Source: Muntiacus reevesi
Taxonomy: Eukaryota; Chordata; Mammalia; Artiodactyla; Cervidae
Reading direction: 5' to 3'
Length of the DNA stretch: 64,000 nucleotides
Assembly (NCBI RefSeq): GCF_963930625.1
Contig: NC_089249.1
Coordinates: 121,118,480 to 121,182,479, forward strand
A program made the translations under genes and the position numbers. Below the pieces are notes generated by a model, which worked only from the letters and a program-made list of their open reading frames with translations, had not been told where the DNA came from and searched no databases. The number at the start of each line of letters is the position of its first letter. The stretch's first letter is position 1. Shown in pieces: positions 1-11,636 of the stretch.

Positions 1-318
1 ATTTTCACTGAAGAGAAGATTGCTATGATAAGGGACTTACCCTTTGGATCCACTAATCTCAAAGATAATATACTCATTACTTTGTTTGGTTCTCTCATTG
101 TGTAATGGGCTTTTAGAAATTTTAGAGCATTCTGCAAGGTGAAAAGAGGGAGAAATATATATTCAGATTTTCAGAAGTTATGTAGGAGACTATGAATTAA
201 TATAAAATATTGATTTCTCAATCAGTTCACCTGAAGAGAATTTCAATTATTTTATTATGTATGTTCTCTTATATCTAGATAGAATAGTGCCATCTTGGAC
301 ATGGTGATTTTAAAGCTA
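1..318. other. AT-rich single-copy stretch
   Basis: No recognisable repeat, exon or RNA gene is visible. The sequence is AT-rich and ends at the target-site duplication of the BovB copy that follows. Confidence 0.5.
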
Positions 319-330
319 TGGGGAAAAGTT
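319..330. repeat. Left TSD of BovB copy 1
   Basis: TGGGGAAAAGTT occurs here and again, without a mismatch, at 1325-1336. The two copies exactly bracket the BovB sequence, so they are its target-site duplication. A 12-bp perfect match implies a fairly recent insertion. Confidence 0.85.
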
Positions 331-1324
331 TAGTTCAGTCAGTTCAGTCGCTTAGTCGTGTCAGACTCTTTGTGACCCCGTAGACTGCAGCACGCCAGGC
401 CTCCCTTTCCATCACCAACTCCCAGAGTTTACTCAAATTCATGCCCATTGAGTTGGTGATGCCACCCAACCACCTCATCCTCTGTTGTCCCCTTCTCCTC
501 CCACCTTCAATCTTTCCCAGGATCAGGGTCTTTTCAAATGAATCAGTTCTTCGCATCAGGTGGCCAAAATATTGGAGTTTCAGCTTCGACATCAGTCCTT
601 CGAATGAATATTCAAGACTGATTCTCTTTAGGATGGGACTAGTTGGATCTCCTTGCACAAAGGACCCTCAAGAGTCTTCTCCAACACCACAGTTCAAAAG
701 CATCAATTCTTTGGTGTTTAGCTTTCTTTGTAGTCCAACTCTCACATCCATACATGACTGCTGGAAAAACCATAGCTTTGACTAGATGGATGTTTGTTGG
801 CAAAGTAATGTCTCTGCTTTTTAATATGCTATCTAGGTTGGTCGTAACTTTCCTTCCAAGAAGTAAGCATCTTTTAATTTCATGGCTACAGTCACCATCT
901 GCAGTGAATTTGTAGCCCCCCAAAATAAAGTCTGCTGCTGTTTCCATTGTTTCCCCATCTATTTGCCATGAAGTCATGGGACCAGATGCTGTGATCTTAG
1001 TTTTCTGAATGTTGAGCTTTAAGCCAAATTTTCACTGTCCTCTTCCACTTTTATCAAGAGGCTCTTTAGTTCTTCTTCAATTTCTGCCATAAGGGTGGTG
1101 TCATCTGCATATCTGAGGTTATTGATATTTCTCCTGGCAATCTTGATTCCAGCTTATGCTTCATGCAAACCCAGCATTTCTCATGATGTACTCTACATAT
1201 AAGTTAAATAAGCAGGGTGACAATATACAGCCTTGATGTACTCCTTTCCCTATTTGGAACCAGCCTGTTTTTCCATGTCCAGTTCCATGTCCAGTTCTAA
1301 CTGTTGCTTCCTGACGTGGAAGTT
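331..1324 (-). mobile_element. BovB (RTE) LINE copy 1, 5'-truncated
   Basis: Reverse-strand BovB with its 3' end at the left (the characteristic repeated TTCAG tail) and 5' truncation near 1324. Open segments at 344-658 and 639-977 carry the C-terminal part of the RTE ORF2 protein. The reverse transcriptase YADD motif is still legible near 1105-1130 on the minus strand. BovB moves by target-primed reverse transcription and supplies the tail used by Bov-tA SINEs. The frame is interrupted, so the copy cannot move by itself. It is flanked by a perfect 12-bp TSD (319-330 and 1325-1336). Confidence 0.93.
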
Positions 1325-1336
1325 TGGGGAAAAGTT
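1325..1336. repeat. Right TSD of BovB copy 1
   Basis: Exact second copy of TGGGGAAAAGTT. It lies directly after the truncated 5' end of the element. Confidence 0.85.
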
Positions 1337-2310
1337 AAGCTTTGTTAACTAAACTGTACAATTATGCATCCTAGTCTCTGACCTCCTCAAACACTGTTGA
1401 ATTTTGTGAACTGAATTTTCAAGTCAGTTGACCCTTGATACTGGGTCAGGGTACTCTGGTCTTGGTGGTAGCCTTGGCTTGCCATATGTGAGATTTGGTG
1501 AGCATGGGTTGATTCTGATCTGTGGTTTAACTGAAAACAAATTTTCTCATGAGCTCTGAACTCCAGACCAGAGGAAAGTTTCATTGCCAGGACAGTGAAG
1601 GGCAAAAGGAGACCAATACTTTTCTGACCCCTCACTTTAAAACTGCTCACCCCTGTTTTATTGCTTTTTCAACTCTGCATCAAAACAAGGAACTTTAAAA
1701 TCTCAGTGAAGGAGGAGGATTCTACTTTTCAGGGTCCAGAGTAGCTTTAATTAAAATTGGGTTTCATTTTGGAATGTTTTGCCTTGCGTTTGAAACAGAA
1801 AAAAGGGAGGGAGACTGAAAAATAGGGCAGCTGATCATCTCCCTAATGGCAAAAAGATCAATTAATTTACAATGAGAAGAAAAAGAACTACATTACAGAT
1901 TTACAAAATGTTCATTATCTATGGACTTTAGATAGGAACCATCATCAGCCTAATATCCAAGACAGAGATCTGACAGCTCCAACCCTGAATCCAGGGACCA
2001 GTTGATAAATTAAAAATCATTTTAAAATTTAATATTAAAATTGATAATTGCTCTGTGGGAAATAGATTTTTCTGAACTTAGACCCTTTGCCTGCAGTGCT
2101 GATCAAATGCAAAGCAATAAACTGTCCATTTGTCACAATGATAGATGGACAAATCCTGCTTTTACCCTTGTTCCACAGCTCTCATACATTTCAATTACGG
2201 AGAAAAAGTGCTACCATTTGTATCTCATATCTATATTGTCTTACATAGTTCTTTAGGGATTAAAGAATTCTCTTTAGGAGTAGAAAAATGTTCCCTAGCA
2301 TGCCCATACC
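1337..2310. other. Single-copy stretch, AT-rich
   Basis: No repeat family is recognised. From about 1730 to 2160 the sequence is AT-rich with several TTAAT/ATTA homeodomain-type words and lacks microsatellite or transposon signatures. It could be conserved non-coding DNA, but this is not testable here. Short open frames (for example 2041-2256) look like chance. Confidence 0.4.
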
Positions 2311-3289
2311 ACTGTGGGGGGGGGGCGGGTATTGCCCATCCCTTCAAGTATGTGGCAGGGGGACTAAAGAAGAGTGTTGGTTATTATTTGTTCCTTAGAC
2401 AGGTAGTGTAGAAAGTGGTGTCTGGGAATAGGTGCTAATTTTCTAAATCCAGGGAACAACTAATTCATATTAGGCCTACTGAATTCTCTTTTGCCTGGCA
2501 AATGCTGATGTATCCTTCAAATTTTAGCATAGTTGTCACTTGAGATAGGATTATTGGATTACTCTTCTCTGTTTTTCAATGATTTCCTTTGCCCTGTGAC
2601 TTTGAAATTGTAAAAGAAAAAACTACTCATGACACTTGTTACAGGATGGTAAGGCAGACTTGCTTCAGGGGAATGGTTGTGATAGGATGGACTTTGTAGT
2701 AGGAGAGAGAGATGGCTCAACTCCAAATACAACAAAGAAATAGGGGCATTTATAGCCAAGAAGCAGGATGAGTGGGTGGAAAGTTACTAAAAAGAAATCT
2801 CAGGAGTAAGGGGGTACTCTGGCTAAAAGGACCTAACAGAATTCTTGCTAAAGGCGAGGTTAAAAAGATCACTGAGGGTAGTGGAGGATGAGGAACCTGC
2901 TTAACACTTAGGAAGATCAGGTATTGAGAATGGGGGATTCTGTCTAAACTAACTTAGTAGGATTCTTGCTATAACTAAACAATGCAGAGACGAACACGAA
3001 AGGCCAAAAGTCAGGGCTAGTTGAAAAGAGAATTTAGAGGAGCCTGACTAGAGTTTGGGAAAGGACAGACACTTTGTCAAGTAAACTAGAGTAAGTGAGG
3101 TCTACTTGCCATTCCACTGATGCTAGGTTTGTTTATTGACTTGCTTTAAGTCATGGACATATTAGCGGATGTGAGACTGGCAAAGTCTAAATATGCTTGT
3201 GAGTTTGCTTGTGACCACTTGGGCTCCTTTACTTGTCATTAGAAGAGCAAGTTCTAAGTAGCTGTCGGCTCTTCGCCCAGAGTCCCAGA
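2311..3289. other. Unclassified stretch with imperfect internal repetition
   Basis: It begins with a G-run near 2318. Two related segments near 2814-2865 and 2935-2990 share a G-run, a TCTG...CTAAA block and then GATTCTTGCTA, about 120 bp apart. Such spaced imperfect repetition is common in decayed LTR sequence, and an LTR-like 3' end follows directly at 3290. The assignment is an inference. I see no gene. Confidence 0.3.
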
Positions 3290-3480
3290 ATGAGGAACAC
3301 AGAACAGATATGTCTCTAACTGGAAGCTTGTAGCTGACTTGAGTCAAAACAGAGTCTGAAACAGAAGTGTCCCAGACAACCTGCAGACTTGTGAGTGAGA
3401 ATAAGTCTTTATTGTTGAATGCACTGTTTTAGGGTAGTTTATTGTCCAGCATTAATTGCAGCCATAGCTACCTAATACAA
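3290..3480 (+). mobile_element. LTR 3' end, MLT1-like (MaLR)
   Basis: The GTGAGTGAGAATAAG...TTTATTGTTG block followed by GCAGCCATAGCTACCTAATACA resembles the polyadenylation region and 3' end of ancient MLT1-type LTRs. It is degraded and has no coding content. The subfamily cannot be given by eye. Confidence 0.5.
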
Positions 3481-3539
3481 AATGCTCTAATTAAAACCTC
3501 CAGTGGCCTCAAGACTTTGATTTGCAACTAGCATTTATT

Positions 3540-3630
3540 ACAACCATAATCCATCTATGTTTTGTTCATCATGATAATTTAGCACAGGGCATGTAGTAAG
3601 TTCTTAATAAATGTGTGTTGAAGAATAAGT
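3540..3630 (+). mobile_element. L2 3' end fragment
   Basis: The GCACAGGGCATGTAGTAAG word followed by TCTTAATAAATGTGTGTTGAA matches the well-known 3' terminus of L2 (the 'AATAAATGTTTGTTGAATGAA' type end). Old and diverged. Confidence 0.6.
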
Positions 3631-3944
3631 TTCTCTATATTTCATATCATGCCCAACTGCCTTGCCTCATAATGTTCTTAGTAAGTCATCTTGAAATTAT
3701 GTGACTTTGCTTCCAGCTGTGTCTGTCCTAAAGCATTTATGATCCTTAGCAGTTGATAACACAGATTAAAAATTGTGGTGAAAAAGAAATGTTTGGTGAG
3801 TGCAAAGTTTGGGAACTGAACTCAAACTGACAGTGATGTCATTAGGGGATGAGGAGTGTGGATGCCCCAGTGAACTTCCTGGGGAAGAAATGCTTGAGCC
3901 AGTTTAGAGATGTCCAGGCCAAATTCTGAAGCTGACAGTAGTCG

Positions 3945-4125
3945 TTAGGCATTTGCAGTAACTGCTTTACATATGCTGTCTCACTTGAGATAGATAACCT
4001 GATTATACCTGTTTTACAAGTACAGAAAGTCAGGCTCAGAGACATCAAGTAACTTGCCTGAGTTCACAGAACTACTAAGTGAGGGAGATGGGATTTTTAT
4101 TCAGGACTGCTTGACTCCAATATCA
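3945..4125 (-). mobile_element. MIR SINE fragment
   Basis: The reverse-strand MIR core is legible: a CTTTACATATG segment, TTTTACAAGTACAGAAA, then CAGAGACATCAAGTAACTTGCC and TCACAGAACTACTAAG. These correspond to the usual 'tttacagatgaggaaactgaggc...aagtaacttgcccaaggtcacacagc' order. Old mammalian repeat. Confidence 0.7.
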
Positions 4126-5590
4126 ACTTGTAATATCAGCCAAAAAAAGTCATCAATATACCTGCTGAGTCCTAGACCCAAGCTGCTGTCTCCTGAGATC
4201 TTTGACATTTCCTTGTTTGGCTCATTATCTCCTATCCTCCTCCTTTTTTCCCCCCTCTGAAACAAATTCATTCATAACTGTGGATGTGGGTGAGGAGAGA
4301 GGTGTTCTTGTTCTGTGCCATAGAGAGAAGAGAGTATGCAGGAAGGGGGCCTCTAATTAGCTGGTCCCAGCCCTTCACTAGGCTAGCAGGGTTTCTTTAT
4401 TTTTAAGGCTTCAAGGCAGGGGCCAGGCTAGGCAGAGAACAATGAGTAAGTCATAGAGGTAAGGCTTTTAATGATACATTCGTTAATGAAATGGCACTCC
4501 ATGGGTTCACTTATTAGTAACTTAGCTCAAACAGCCATGTCCTACTGCTAGTTTGCCACTGACGACCCAGTGTGACCTCAGAATTGTCAGCTTCACCTAA
4601 AAAAGAGCACATGCAGCAGAAAATAACAGAAGCAGCAGCTTAATTTGAGTGGAAAGATTAGCAAAAACAGAGAAAGCTCTTGAATCTCTGTATTTCTAGT
4701 TTGCTGTGAAATTATGCCACCAGTGCAGCTATTTGAAGAACGGTCTAACCTTGCGGTATTTGGGTTTGTGTGTGATTTGTAAACAATAGGATGACTTGAT
4801 TGAATGTTTTCAGAGCCTGGATGACAGTGCTGGCATTAGAGGAATGACTAGCTCAACTCCATTCTCAACTAATTATATGGTGTGGATCTTCTTTATGTTT
4901 TCCAGGGCACTGGGGTTTTTAACTTTATGTTTGGAAAATGATTTATGGGGAAAACACTTGTGTATAGACCTTGCTTGATGACTAGGGAATCATAAATGAT
5001 ATGTGGATGTGAAAGTTTATAATACTTCCCATTTATATAACCTCATTTATTTGAATAACTCAATGACCTTTCCATCAATTATTGAATTAAACTTTTTAAT
5101 ATTCCTCTGCAAAATGGGAAGTGTGCATTTACTCTTTATTTTATGGTTGGATGATGAAGTCATGATGATTTGAACTGCCTTTCTGGGATGAACCAGATCT
5201 TACATTCTTGCTTTGCATCCATAGTTAAAGGCTGCTTCCTAAATGGGACACATAGATAAAATGTCCTTTCTGTGTGACTCTGATGGGGTTAGGGCAGACT
5301 GCCTCCAAATATGCCACTTTGGCATATTGATTATTTAGAATTAAAGTTACTTAAGACATAGCAGGTGCCAGAAGGACTCAGTGCTTCCTTTGTCCGTCTG
5401 AAGGCAGGAAATAAAGTCCCCAGGTAAAGGTAGTCTCCTTACACCTGGAGGGTAGAAGGCATCGTTAATGCCAGAGATGGGGAATTCAGGACTGAGAAAC
5501 CTATATTAACAAACTTTGTTACTTTTGAATTAATTTATAACTCCAAACCTAAAAACCTTTTTTAGTTCTTCACAAATAATTTTTGTCTGT
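4126..5590. other. Single-copy stretch
   Basis: No confident repeat or exon. The short open frames at 4054-4260 and 4796-4978 lack family motifs. The part near 5020-5130 has a faint MIR-like order but is too diverged to call. Confidence 0.4.
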
Positions 5591-5854
5591 TTGTTTAAAA
5601 GTATAAAGTTTGCCTGCTTTGGTCACTTCTTTGAGTCTCATATTCTCATGAGCTCCTGTGCATATGAAATTAAATCTGTTCTTCTCCTGTTCTTCTATCT
5701 TATGCCAATTGAATTACTAGGCCAGTCAAAGAACCTAGAAGCGAAGAAGGGAATCATTTTCTATTGTATACCTCTGTACATTCTCATGAACGATTCAGGA
5801 TTCCTGTGTGTGGTTCCTATGTACTTTGTTTGCGCAGAGCTAAACAAATGTAGT

Positions 5855-5874
5855 TTGTGTGTGTGTGTGTGTGT
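5855..5874. repeat. (TG)n microsatellite
   Basis: About nine uninterrupted TG units. Confidence 0.9.
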
Positions 5875-5879
5875 CTGAA

Positions 5880-7599
5880 GTCTGATTGTAAAACTAGAGA
5901 TTTTCCAGGGTGAATGAATTCCTAGTAATTTTATAGCATGAAATCTAATGGTTTTCATTTTCACTGCTGAACAAGTCTTATTTTCTAGTGAGGAAATTGT
6001 GGAAAGGGCGATGAATTTGAATCATCATCAACAGCTTGAGTCAGAAAAGCTTTCCAGATGTCAGATATATGGAGGACACATGTTGGAGGTGATCCCTTTT
6101 TCATGTTGTCTTTTCAGAGTTTCTCTTCACAATTTTTCAGTTCCTTGTGTCTTTTTACATAGCCCCACCAGTTCCTCACTTTGTCTCCTGTAACTACAGC
6201 GTAATCAGCTCATTTCTCTCAGCTTCTAAAACAGCTCCACTTACCACCAACTCCTGCACCCTTCTTGCCTTTGGCTATCTAGTCACGAAGCCAGGCAGTA
6301 ATGAAAATGGGTTTCATTAAACAGGAATCTTACTTATTTTCTCCAACCACTATGTTAATAATCTCCCTCCTCAATATAAAGGCTTAAACACATACCAATA
6401 TAACTAGTTTTTTCAGCTATTTTTTCTAAAGAAGATTATTTCCTGGGGATAAAAATATCCCTCTTCAAAATCCAGGACTTTGTTGTTAGAAATGAAGACC
6501 CAAAGTATATAGAACTCTTTTTTTTTTCTCCTTAGCTCCAGAAGCAAATGAAGCTTGAAACTCCCAACTTCTAGTCATTCGGTTTTGAAAATGAACAGAA
6601 AATAGATATGAGGAGCTCAAACATTTCCTTACTAAAGCTTGAATTTTGCAGGCCCTTATGAATAATCAAGATGAGTATTTGAATACAGACATAGTTTACA
6701 GGCATATGAATATAAAGAATAGAATATAAATTTTTCCCTGGATCAACTGAAATATGTACCAGGACATACATAGTATAATACTGAAGGAAGAAACAGAAAC
6801 TCTGATGGGTGTTGTGTCTTTCTAAAAGAAAGCCAGCCATGCAGGGGAGTGTTACCCTTCTGTCTCAGCAGGCTGCTGTCATAGAGTCCATCGTGATTGG
6901 GGTTGAAGTTCTTCAGCCTCTGCACCTTCTATCTAATGCCTGTAGTTTCTGTTTGAGTATCTAACTTACTATTTATCTGGAGGCCTGTTTTGAAATCATC
7001 CGCCTTAGCAGTTATCTTGACATTCTGCATCACAGCTTCAATCTCCCTTTTTTTCCCCTCTCCCTTGTCATGAAGTTTGTGATCATCAACAAGAAGTCAA
7101 TTTTGACTCTTTTCACTCTCTGGGGCTTTTAGAGCTCTTTGCAAATACAAGGAGCGTGACCCTGGAAATTTCCTTTCCCCCAGAAAAGGAAAAAGCTCCA
7201 CTTGTCAGTCAGTCATCTTGAGCATAAGTTCTCACAAAGGAACTCAGAGCAGCCCCTGTCTAAATCTATCAAGGGGGAGGGGAAATGGGGGGGGGTCATG
7301 TTACCAAATAACTGATCAGCTTTAAAGTCTGGCTTCAGGGTTATTACTTACATCGTCTTTCATACAACTCAAACACAGCATAGGCACACAAAAAAATGAA
7401 AAACACCAAATCCTTTGTTCCTGGACAAGTTTGGGGATCCAGACATTCTGAGTAATGTAATTCCTGGTTAATTTAATATTAACCTATTTATGGACAAAGC
7501 TTATGCTACAGCAAGGGTTTGGCTGAAGCGCACAGAAGGATGAATGACTCTTTTCAGATGTGCACAGTTTAAGGATTCATCCCACACTATCATGTATCT
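5880..7599. other. Single-copy stretch
   Basis: Moderately AT-rich with no recognised transposon, exon or RNA gene. A short G-run lies near 7285-7295. Open frames such as 5948-6193 and 6571-6840 show no domain motifs and are taken as chance. Confidence 0.4.
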
Positions 7600-7775
7600 T
7601 TCTTCCAGTTCTTATATTTGTTTTATTGTATAGTGAGTTGTCCATATGTTTCTTTTACCCAGGAAGTTATAAGCAATTCAAGAACAGAAGTGTTTTTTCC
7701 ATCTTTGCAAAACCTGTAAAATATTTCATATTATAAAAGCTCATTAATTATTTGCTGAGTTGAATTGATTGTGCT
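7600..7775 (+). mobile_element. L2 3' end fragment
   Basis: The order TTTGTTTTATTGTATAG, AAGTTATAAGC..TTCAAGAACAGAAG, then CTCATTAATTATTTGCTGAGTTGAATTGA follows the L2 3' end ('...gtaagctccttgagggcagg...tcaataaatatttgttgaatgaa'). Confidence 0.55.
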
Positions 7776-8128
7776 CCTCTAATATGTTTTTAGATATATT
7801 GCTCTACCAATGACAAATGCCTGCTATGTAATGTCAATGCCTTAAGTGCAAAAAAGAGAGGCCTGAAAAATATGAAACTAGTGTGTACTTTGATGACTTT
7901 TATAAAACTTAAAAGAAAAATTTTCTTTTAAAACTAATGCCTTCATAAAATAATACCTGAAATCTCGAGGTATACATGCCCCCCAACACATGTGCTGTTT
8001 GAAGTATATTCCACTAGAAATGTGAAAAGATAAAAGTGGGTCATAGAACAATGAAGCACCTTGAAAATATTAGATACATGATTTAAAGAGACTGAAAGTG
8101 ATTTAATAATCAGTATTCAGTTCCTCTT

Positions 8129-8337
8129 GGGCTTCCCTGATGATTCAGACGGTAAAGAATCTGCCCGCAATGTGGGAGACTTGGGTTCGATCTTCTGGGT
8201 AGGGAAGACCTCTTGGAGAAGGGAATGTCTACCCACTTCAGTATTCTTGCCTGGAGAATTCCATGGACAGAGGAGCCTGGTGGGCTACAGTCCACGGGGT
8301 TGCAAAGAGTTAGAAATGACTGAGTGACTAACGTTTT
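8129..8337 (+). mobile_element. Bov-tA SINE, full length
   Basis: Starts with the tRNA-like head GGGCTTCCCTGATGATTCAG and GGTTCGATC (B-box-like), continues through the TGCCTGGAGAATTCCATGGACAG body, and ends in the BovB-derived tail near GACTGAGTGACTAACG. No clear TSD was found. Confidence 0.9.
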
Positions 8338-8447
8338 TAGCTGCACAGTGCTGTATTTAGTATGACGATGGTACAAAAATTATGAAGCCAAACTTGAGCT
8401 CCTCCTTTGCTTCACACAATCTTCTAGGTCTATAGAGCTCATTGCGC

Positions 8448-8654
8448 TGTGTGCTCTGCTAAGTTGCTTCAGTCATATCTGACTCTTTGCGACCCTATGG
8501 ACTGTAGGCTGCCAGTTTCCTGTCCATGGGATTCTCCAGGCAAGAATACTGGAGTGGGTTCCCTTTTCCTCCTCCAGGGGATCTTCCCAACCCAGCGATC
8601 CGACCCTCATCTCTTACATCTCCTGCGTTAGCATTAGCACCACCTGGTAAGCCC
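8448..8654 (-). mobile_element. Bov-tA SINE
   Basis: Reverse-strand Bov-tA. The BovB-like tail (GCTTCAGTCATATCTGACTC) is at the left, GGCAAGAATACTGGAGTGGG lies in the body, and the tRNA-like head at the right ends CACCTGGTAAGCCC. Confidence 0.9.
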
Positions 8655-8779
8655 ATTAGGGACCAATAAAGTAAGTCCTTGATCCTCACTCTCATAAGAG
8701 GAGAAGGTAGAGCCCAGCAATTAGCAATTAACATAATGAGGGAATTACATAGTGATCAGAAAGGGGGCACCTACAATAG

Positions 8780-9205
8780 ACAAAGAAAAATCAGATCCAG
8801 GTAATTGAGACTGACTGGGTAGCAAGTCAAAAAGTGACCAGAGTAGGCTGCATTAAGGTGGTATCTGAGCTGAGAACTTATGATAAGTGGGGGACTTAGG
8901 AGCATTCTAAGGAAAGGGAGTGGTCCTTGCAAAGGGTGAGAGCGAGCCTGGCGCGTTGAGGGACAGGAGACAGAACAATGGAGGAGAATAGTAGGAGGTG
9001 AAGTCAAGAGAGTTTCTCAGGATAAACAGAATCTCTTAGGCTGTTGAGAATGAAAACTCCCAACTAAGATAGAGATCCATGGCATGATTTTTAACAGTGA
9101 AGTGATGTGATCTGATGAACCTTTTAGAGTGTGCACTTTAGCTGCTGAATGAAGGAAAGACCCTAGAGGTACTAGAAGCAGGGAGAGGCTTCTTTACAAG
9201 GTAGG
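8780..9205 (-). mobile_element. L2 LINE body fragment
   Basis: The word order on the plus strand is that of reversed L2 3' sequence: AGGAGCATTCTAAGG, CCTTGCAAAGGGTGAG, GAGCCTGGCGCGTTGAGG, TGAAGTGATGTGATCTGATG, then a GAAGCAGGGAGAGGC stretch. Old mammalian LINE with no usable frame left. Confidence 0.6.
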
Positions 9206-9519
9206 TGAGACAACTAACCCGCGCGATTAGTTGTCTGCCTCCCCATTAAACTGCCAGCGCCCTTAGGGAAAACACATCTAGTCCAAGTATCCTTTCTAAC
9301 ACAAACTTTGCTACAAAGTAGATGCTTAGGTGTCTTTTGAATAAATAAGTGTATATAATTTCAGTATATCACAGAAAATCACTAAAATATACCCCCAGAG
9401 TTTAGGATATAAAACTACAGGCATGTAGAGGAGGGTGAAATCATAACTTGTAAGGCTTTTAGAGGAGGGAACATTTCAATAAGTCTACCGAGGTCTCATG
9501 GTCATAGTAACAGAAGGAG

Positions 9520-9645
9520 TAAAAATAATAGCCGCTACCATTTATTGAGAACATACTACATTCCAGGTTGTGGGCTAAATTCTTTACATGTATCTTCAAT
9601 TGCAAAGACCAAAGAAGGGAGTTCCCAGTATAGGACATAAGGAAG
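9520..9645 (-). mobile_element. MIR fragment
   Basis: CTACCATTTATTGAGAACAT, ACTACATTCCAGG and TTCTTTACATGTATCTTCA reproduce the reverse MIR 3' part ('catttattgagcacttactatgtgccagg...tttacatgtatt'). Confidence 0.65.
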
Positions 9646-10034
9646 TGAAGTTCGGAGTTTGGAAAGGAGGCTGAATAGTTATTTTGCTTTGTTGAAAACC
9701 TGATGCAGAATACGTGTGTGGTGCATGCTAAGTCACTTTGGGAGAAGTTGGTAATGTTATTTGAGGCTGGATTGTGGAAACACTTAAATTCATGCATCAT
9801 GCAAATGTTTTGGATATTTTCCAGGTTTTTCCAGTTTATTTGTTTATTCAGCAGGAGAGTGCTAGGTGTAAAGCTGAGCTCGGGGAAGATTAATATAACT
9901 CTTTGATTACCTCTGGATCATTTAGCTAGAGAATAAAACTAGATGAGTGGCTGTTTCTAAGGTCAAAATTACAGTTTGATCATTTGGAAGCACTGATGTA
10001 GAAAACAGAAAGTGACACACCCCTAATATTTGTA

Positions 10035-10335
10035 CAAGTCTGTGCAGTTTACAGAGCCCTTACCTGTGTATCATCCCACTTGATCATCACAGCAGCCCTG
10101 CTAGGTGGCATTGCTATCACATTTTACAAATTGAGATGATTTATGCAAAAGCGATCAGCGTGCAGTCTGGCCTGGAGTAGACACTCAAGAAATGATAGCT
10201 GAAGTGGAAAAATAAGAAAACACAGGCTTGGAAAGGCTAAGCATTTAGCCCAAGGTCACATAGATGGAAATGAATGACAGAGCCAAAACTTAAAGCCAGT
10301 TTCTCTGAGTATGAGTCTAATTCTGTTTACTCCTA
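10035..10335 (-). mobile_element. MIR fragment, interrupted
   Basis: Both halves of a reverse MIR are seen: ATCATCCCACTTGATCATCACAGC with CATTTTACAAATTGAG, and then AGGCTTGGAAAGGCTAAGC with CCCAAGGTCACATAG. About 60 bp between them (roughly 10141-10205) breaks the match and itself resembles an L2/MIR 3' end. Confidence 0.6.
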
Positions 10336-10545
10336 TCTTCACTACTTCCCTGCCAGTCAGCAGAGAGCTGCATACGTTCTTAGAAAATGACAGGTGAAGG
10401 CATTAAGCATATTGTTAACTAACTTAATTCAAACTCTCAGTATGGGAAATATTATTTAGTATGTAATATGCATTTTTACTTTAAGGGTTCTCATATATAC
10501 ATACATAGTCTATTGTATATGTCCTTTTATATGTTACCATATAGT

Positions 10546-10557
10546 TGTATGTATGTA

Positions 10558-10612
<55 letters not shown>
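10546..10612. repeat. Compound (GTAT)n(GT)n microsatellite
   Basis: Four to five GTAT units run into about 25 GT units. The tract directly abuts the left end of an LTR. Its length makes it likely to vary between individuals. Confidence 0.95.
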
Positions 10613-10613
<1 letters not shown>

Positions 10614-10985
10614 GCATTAGATTGCTAGGGCTGCCATAGCAGAGTATCACAGGCTGGGTGGCTTAGACAACAGGCATTTATTTTGTCAGCTGCTTTAGTT
10701 TCTACTGAGGCCTCTCACTTTGGTTTGTAGTTGGCTGCCTTCTCTCTGGGTCCTCACATGGTCTTTCCTCTGTGTGCATGAACCCTTGTGTCTGTTTGTG
10801 TGTCTAAATTTTCTCTTGTTATAAGGAAACCTATCAGATTAGAATAGGACTGGCCTAATAGTCTCATTTTAACTTAATCTCCATTGTAAAGTTCCTATTT
10901 CCAAATACAGTCAATTTCTGAGATACTGGAGGTTAGAGCTTCAATGTAAAAAGTTTGAGGTTATATAATTTAACCCATAACATAC
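10613..10985 (-). mobile_element. MaLR LTR (MLT1-like), reverse strand
   Basis: Reading from the left, GATTGCTAGGGCTGCCATAG, GGCTGGGTGGCTTAGACAAC, TCCTCACATGGTCTTTCC, CTTGTTATAAGGAAACC and TTCCAAATACAGTCA, then AACCCATAACAT, give the complete order of a reversed MaLR-class solitary LTR. These are ancient non-autonomous retrovirus-like LTRs. No internal region is present. Confidence 0.75.
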
Positions 10986-11159
10986 ACACACATAGGTATA
11001 TACAAATATTTATATACTATTTATTTATTTGTTTATAGGCCTTTTAGAAATAGATGGTACATCCAATTGCCTCCTTTGAATTTCCAAAATATACTATTAT
11101 CTATTAACTACTTCCTGAGAAACTCTAAGGCCCTGGCACAATGACATAGGCTTAGGTGC

Positions 11160-11395
11160 AATGGACACAGCGTGGGGTTTAAATCCCTGTAACATTGGTT
11201 TTAATGCTGATTCCATCATCATTTCCCACTAGTGTGGTCATAGGCTTGTTGCTTAACTTCAGTTTTTTCATCTGTAAATTGCAGATGAAATGGTCTTCCT
11301 AGCAGGTTTGAGTTAAGTTTAAAAATAATCCATGTGAACCTGTCTAGTATAGGGCCTGTCCGTTTGTAGGAGCTCAGAAATGTTAGCTCCCCTTT
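11160..11395 (+). mobile_element. MIR SINE
   Basis: Forward MIR order: the head near 11160-11180, GTGGTCATAGGCTTGTTGCTTAAC, CAGTTTTTTCATCTGTAAATTG, then CTGTCTAGTATAGGGCCTG near the 3' end. Confidence 0.65.
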
Positions 11396-11636
11396 CCATC
11401 ACTGCCCTGAGCGAGCTCTCAGGGCCATGCTCCCTCAAATAGAGGCAGACATCCACACAAATAATTCCAATAGGACTTGATATGTGCCAGGAGGTCTGAC
11501 TGTTTATAACAAAAGACTGTTTGCTTCAGTGTTATTTTTTTCTTTTTCTCTTGTATTAGCCTAATCAGGATATTTCTATAATAAATTCACTAGGTACCTA
11601 GTTCACAATTCTATAGAAATATAATTAGCTAAGCAG

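Noticed and set aside
344..977. Apparent genes encoding GCESWTTKK-type proteins
   Set aside because: These are the C-terminal region of BovB ORF2. The same protein pieces recur at 13099, 24092 and 31368.
8129..8200. tRNA-like sequence with a GGTTCGATC B-box (also in the other Bov-tA and CHR copies)
   Set aside because: These are SINE heads derived from tRNA. The rest of the tRNA fold is missing and a SINE body follows.
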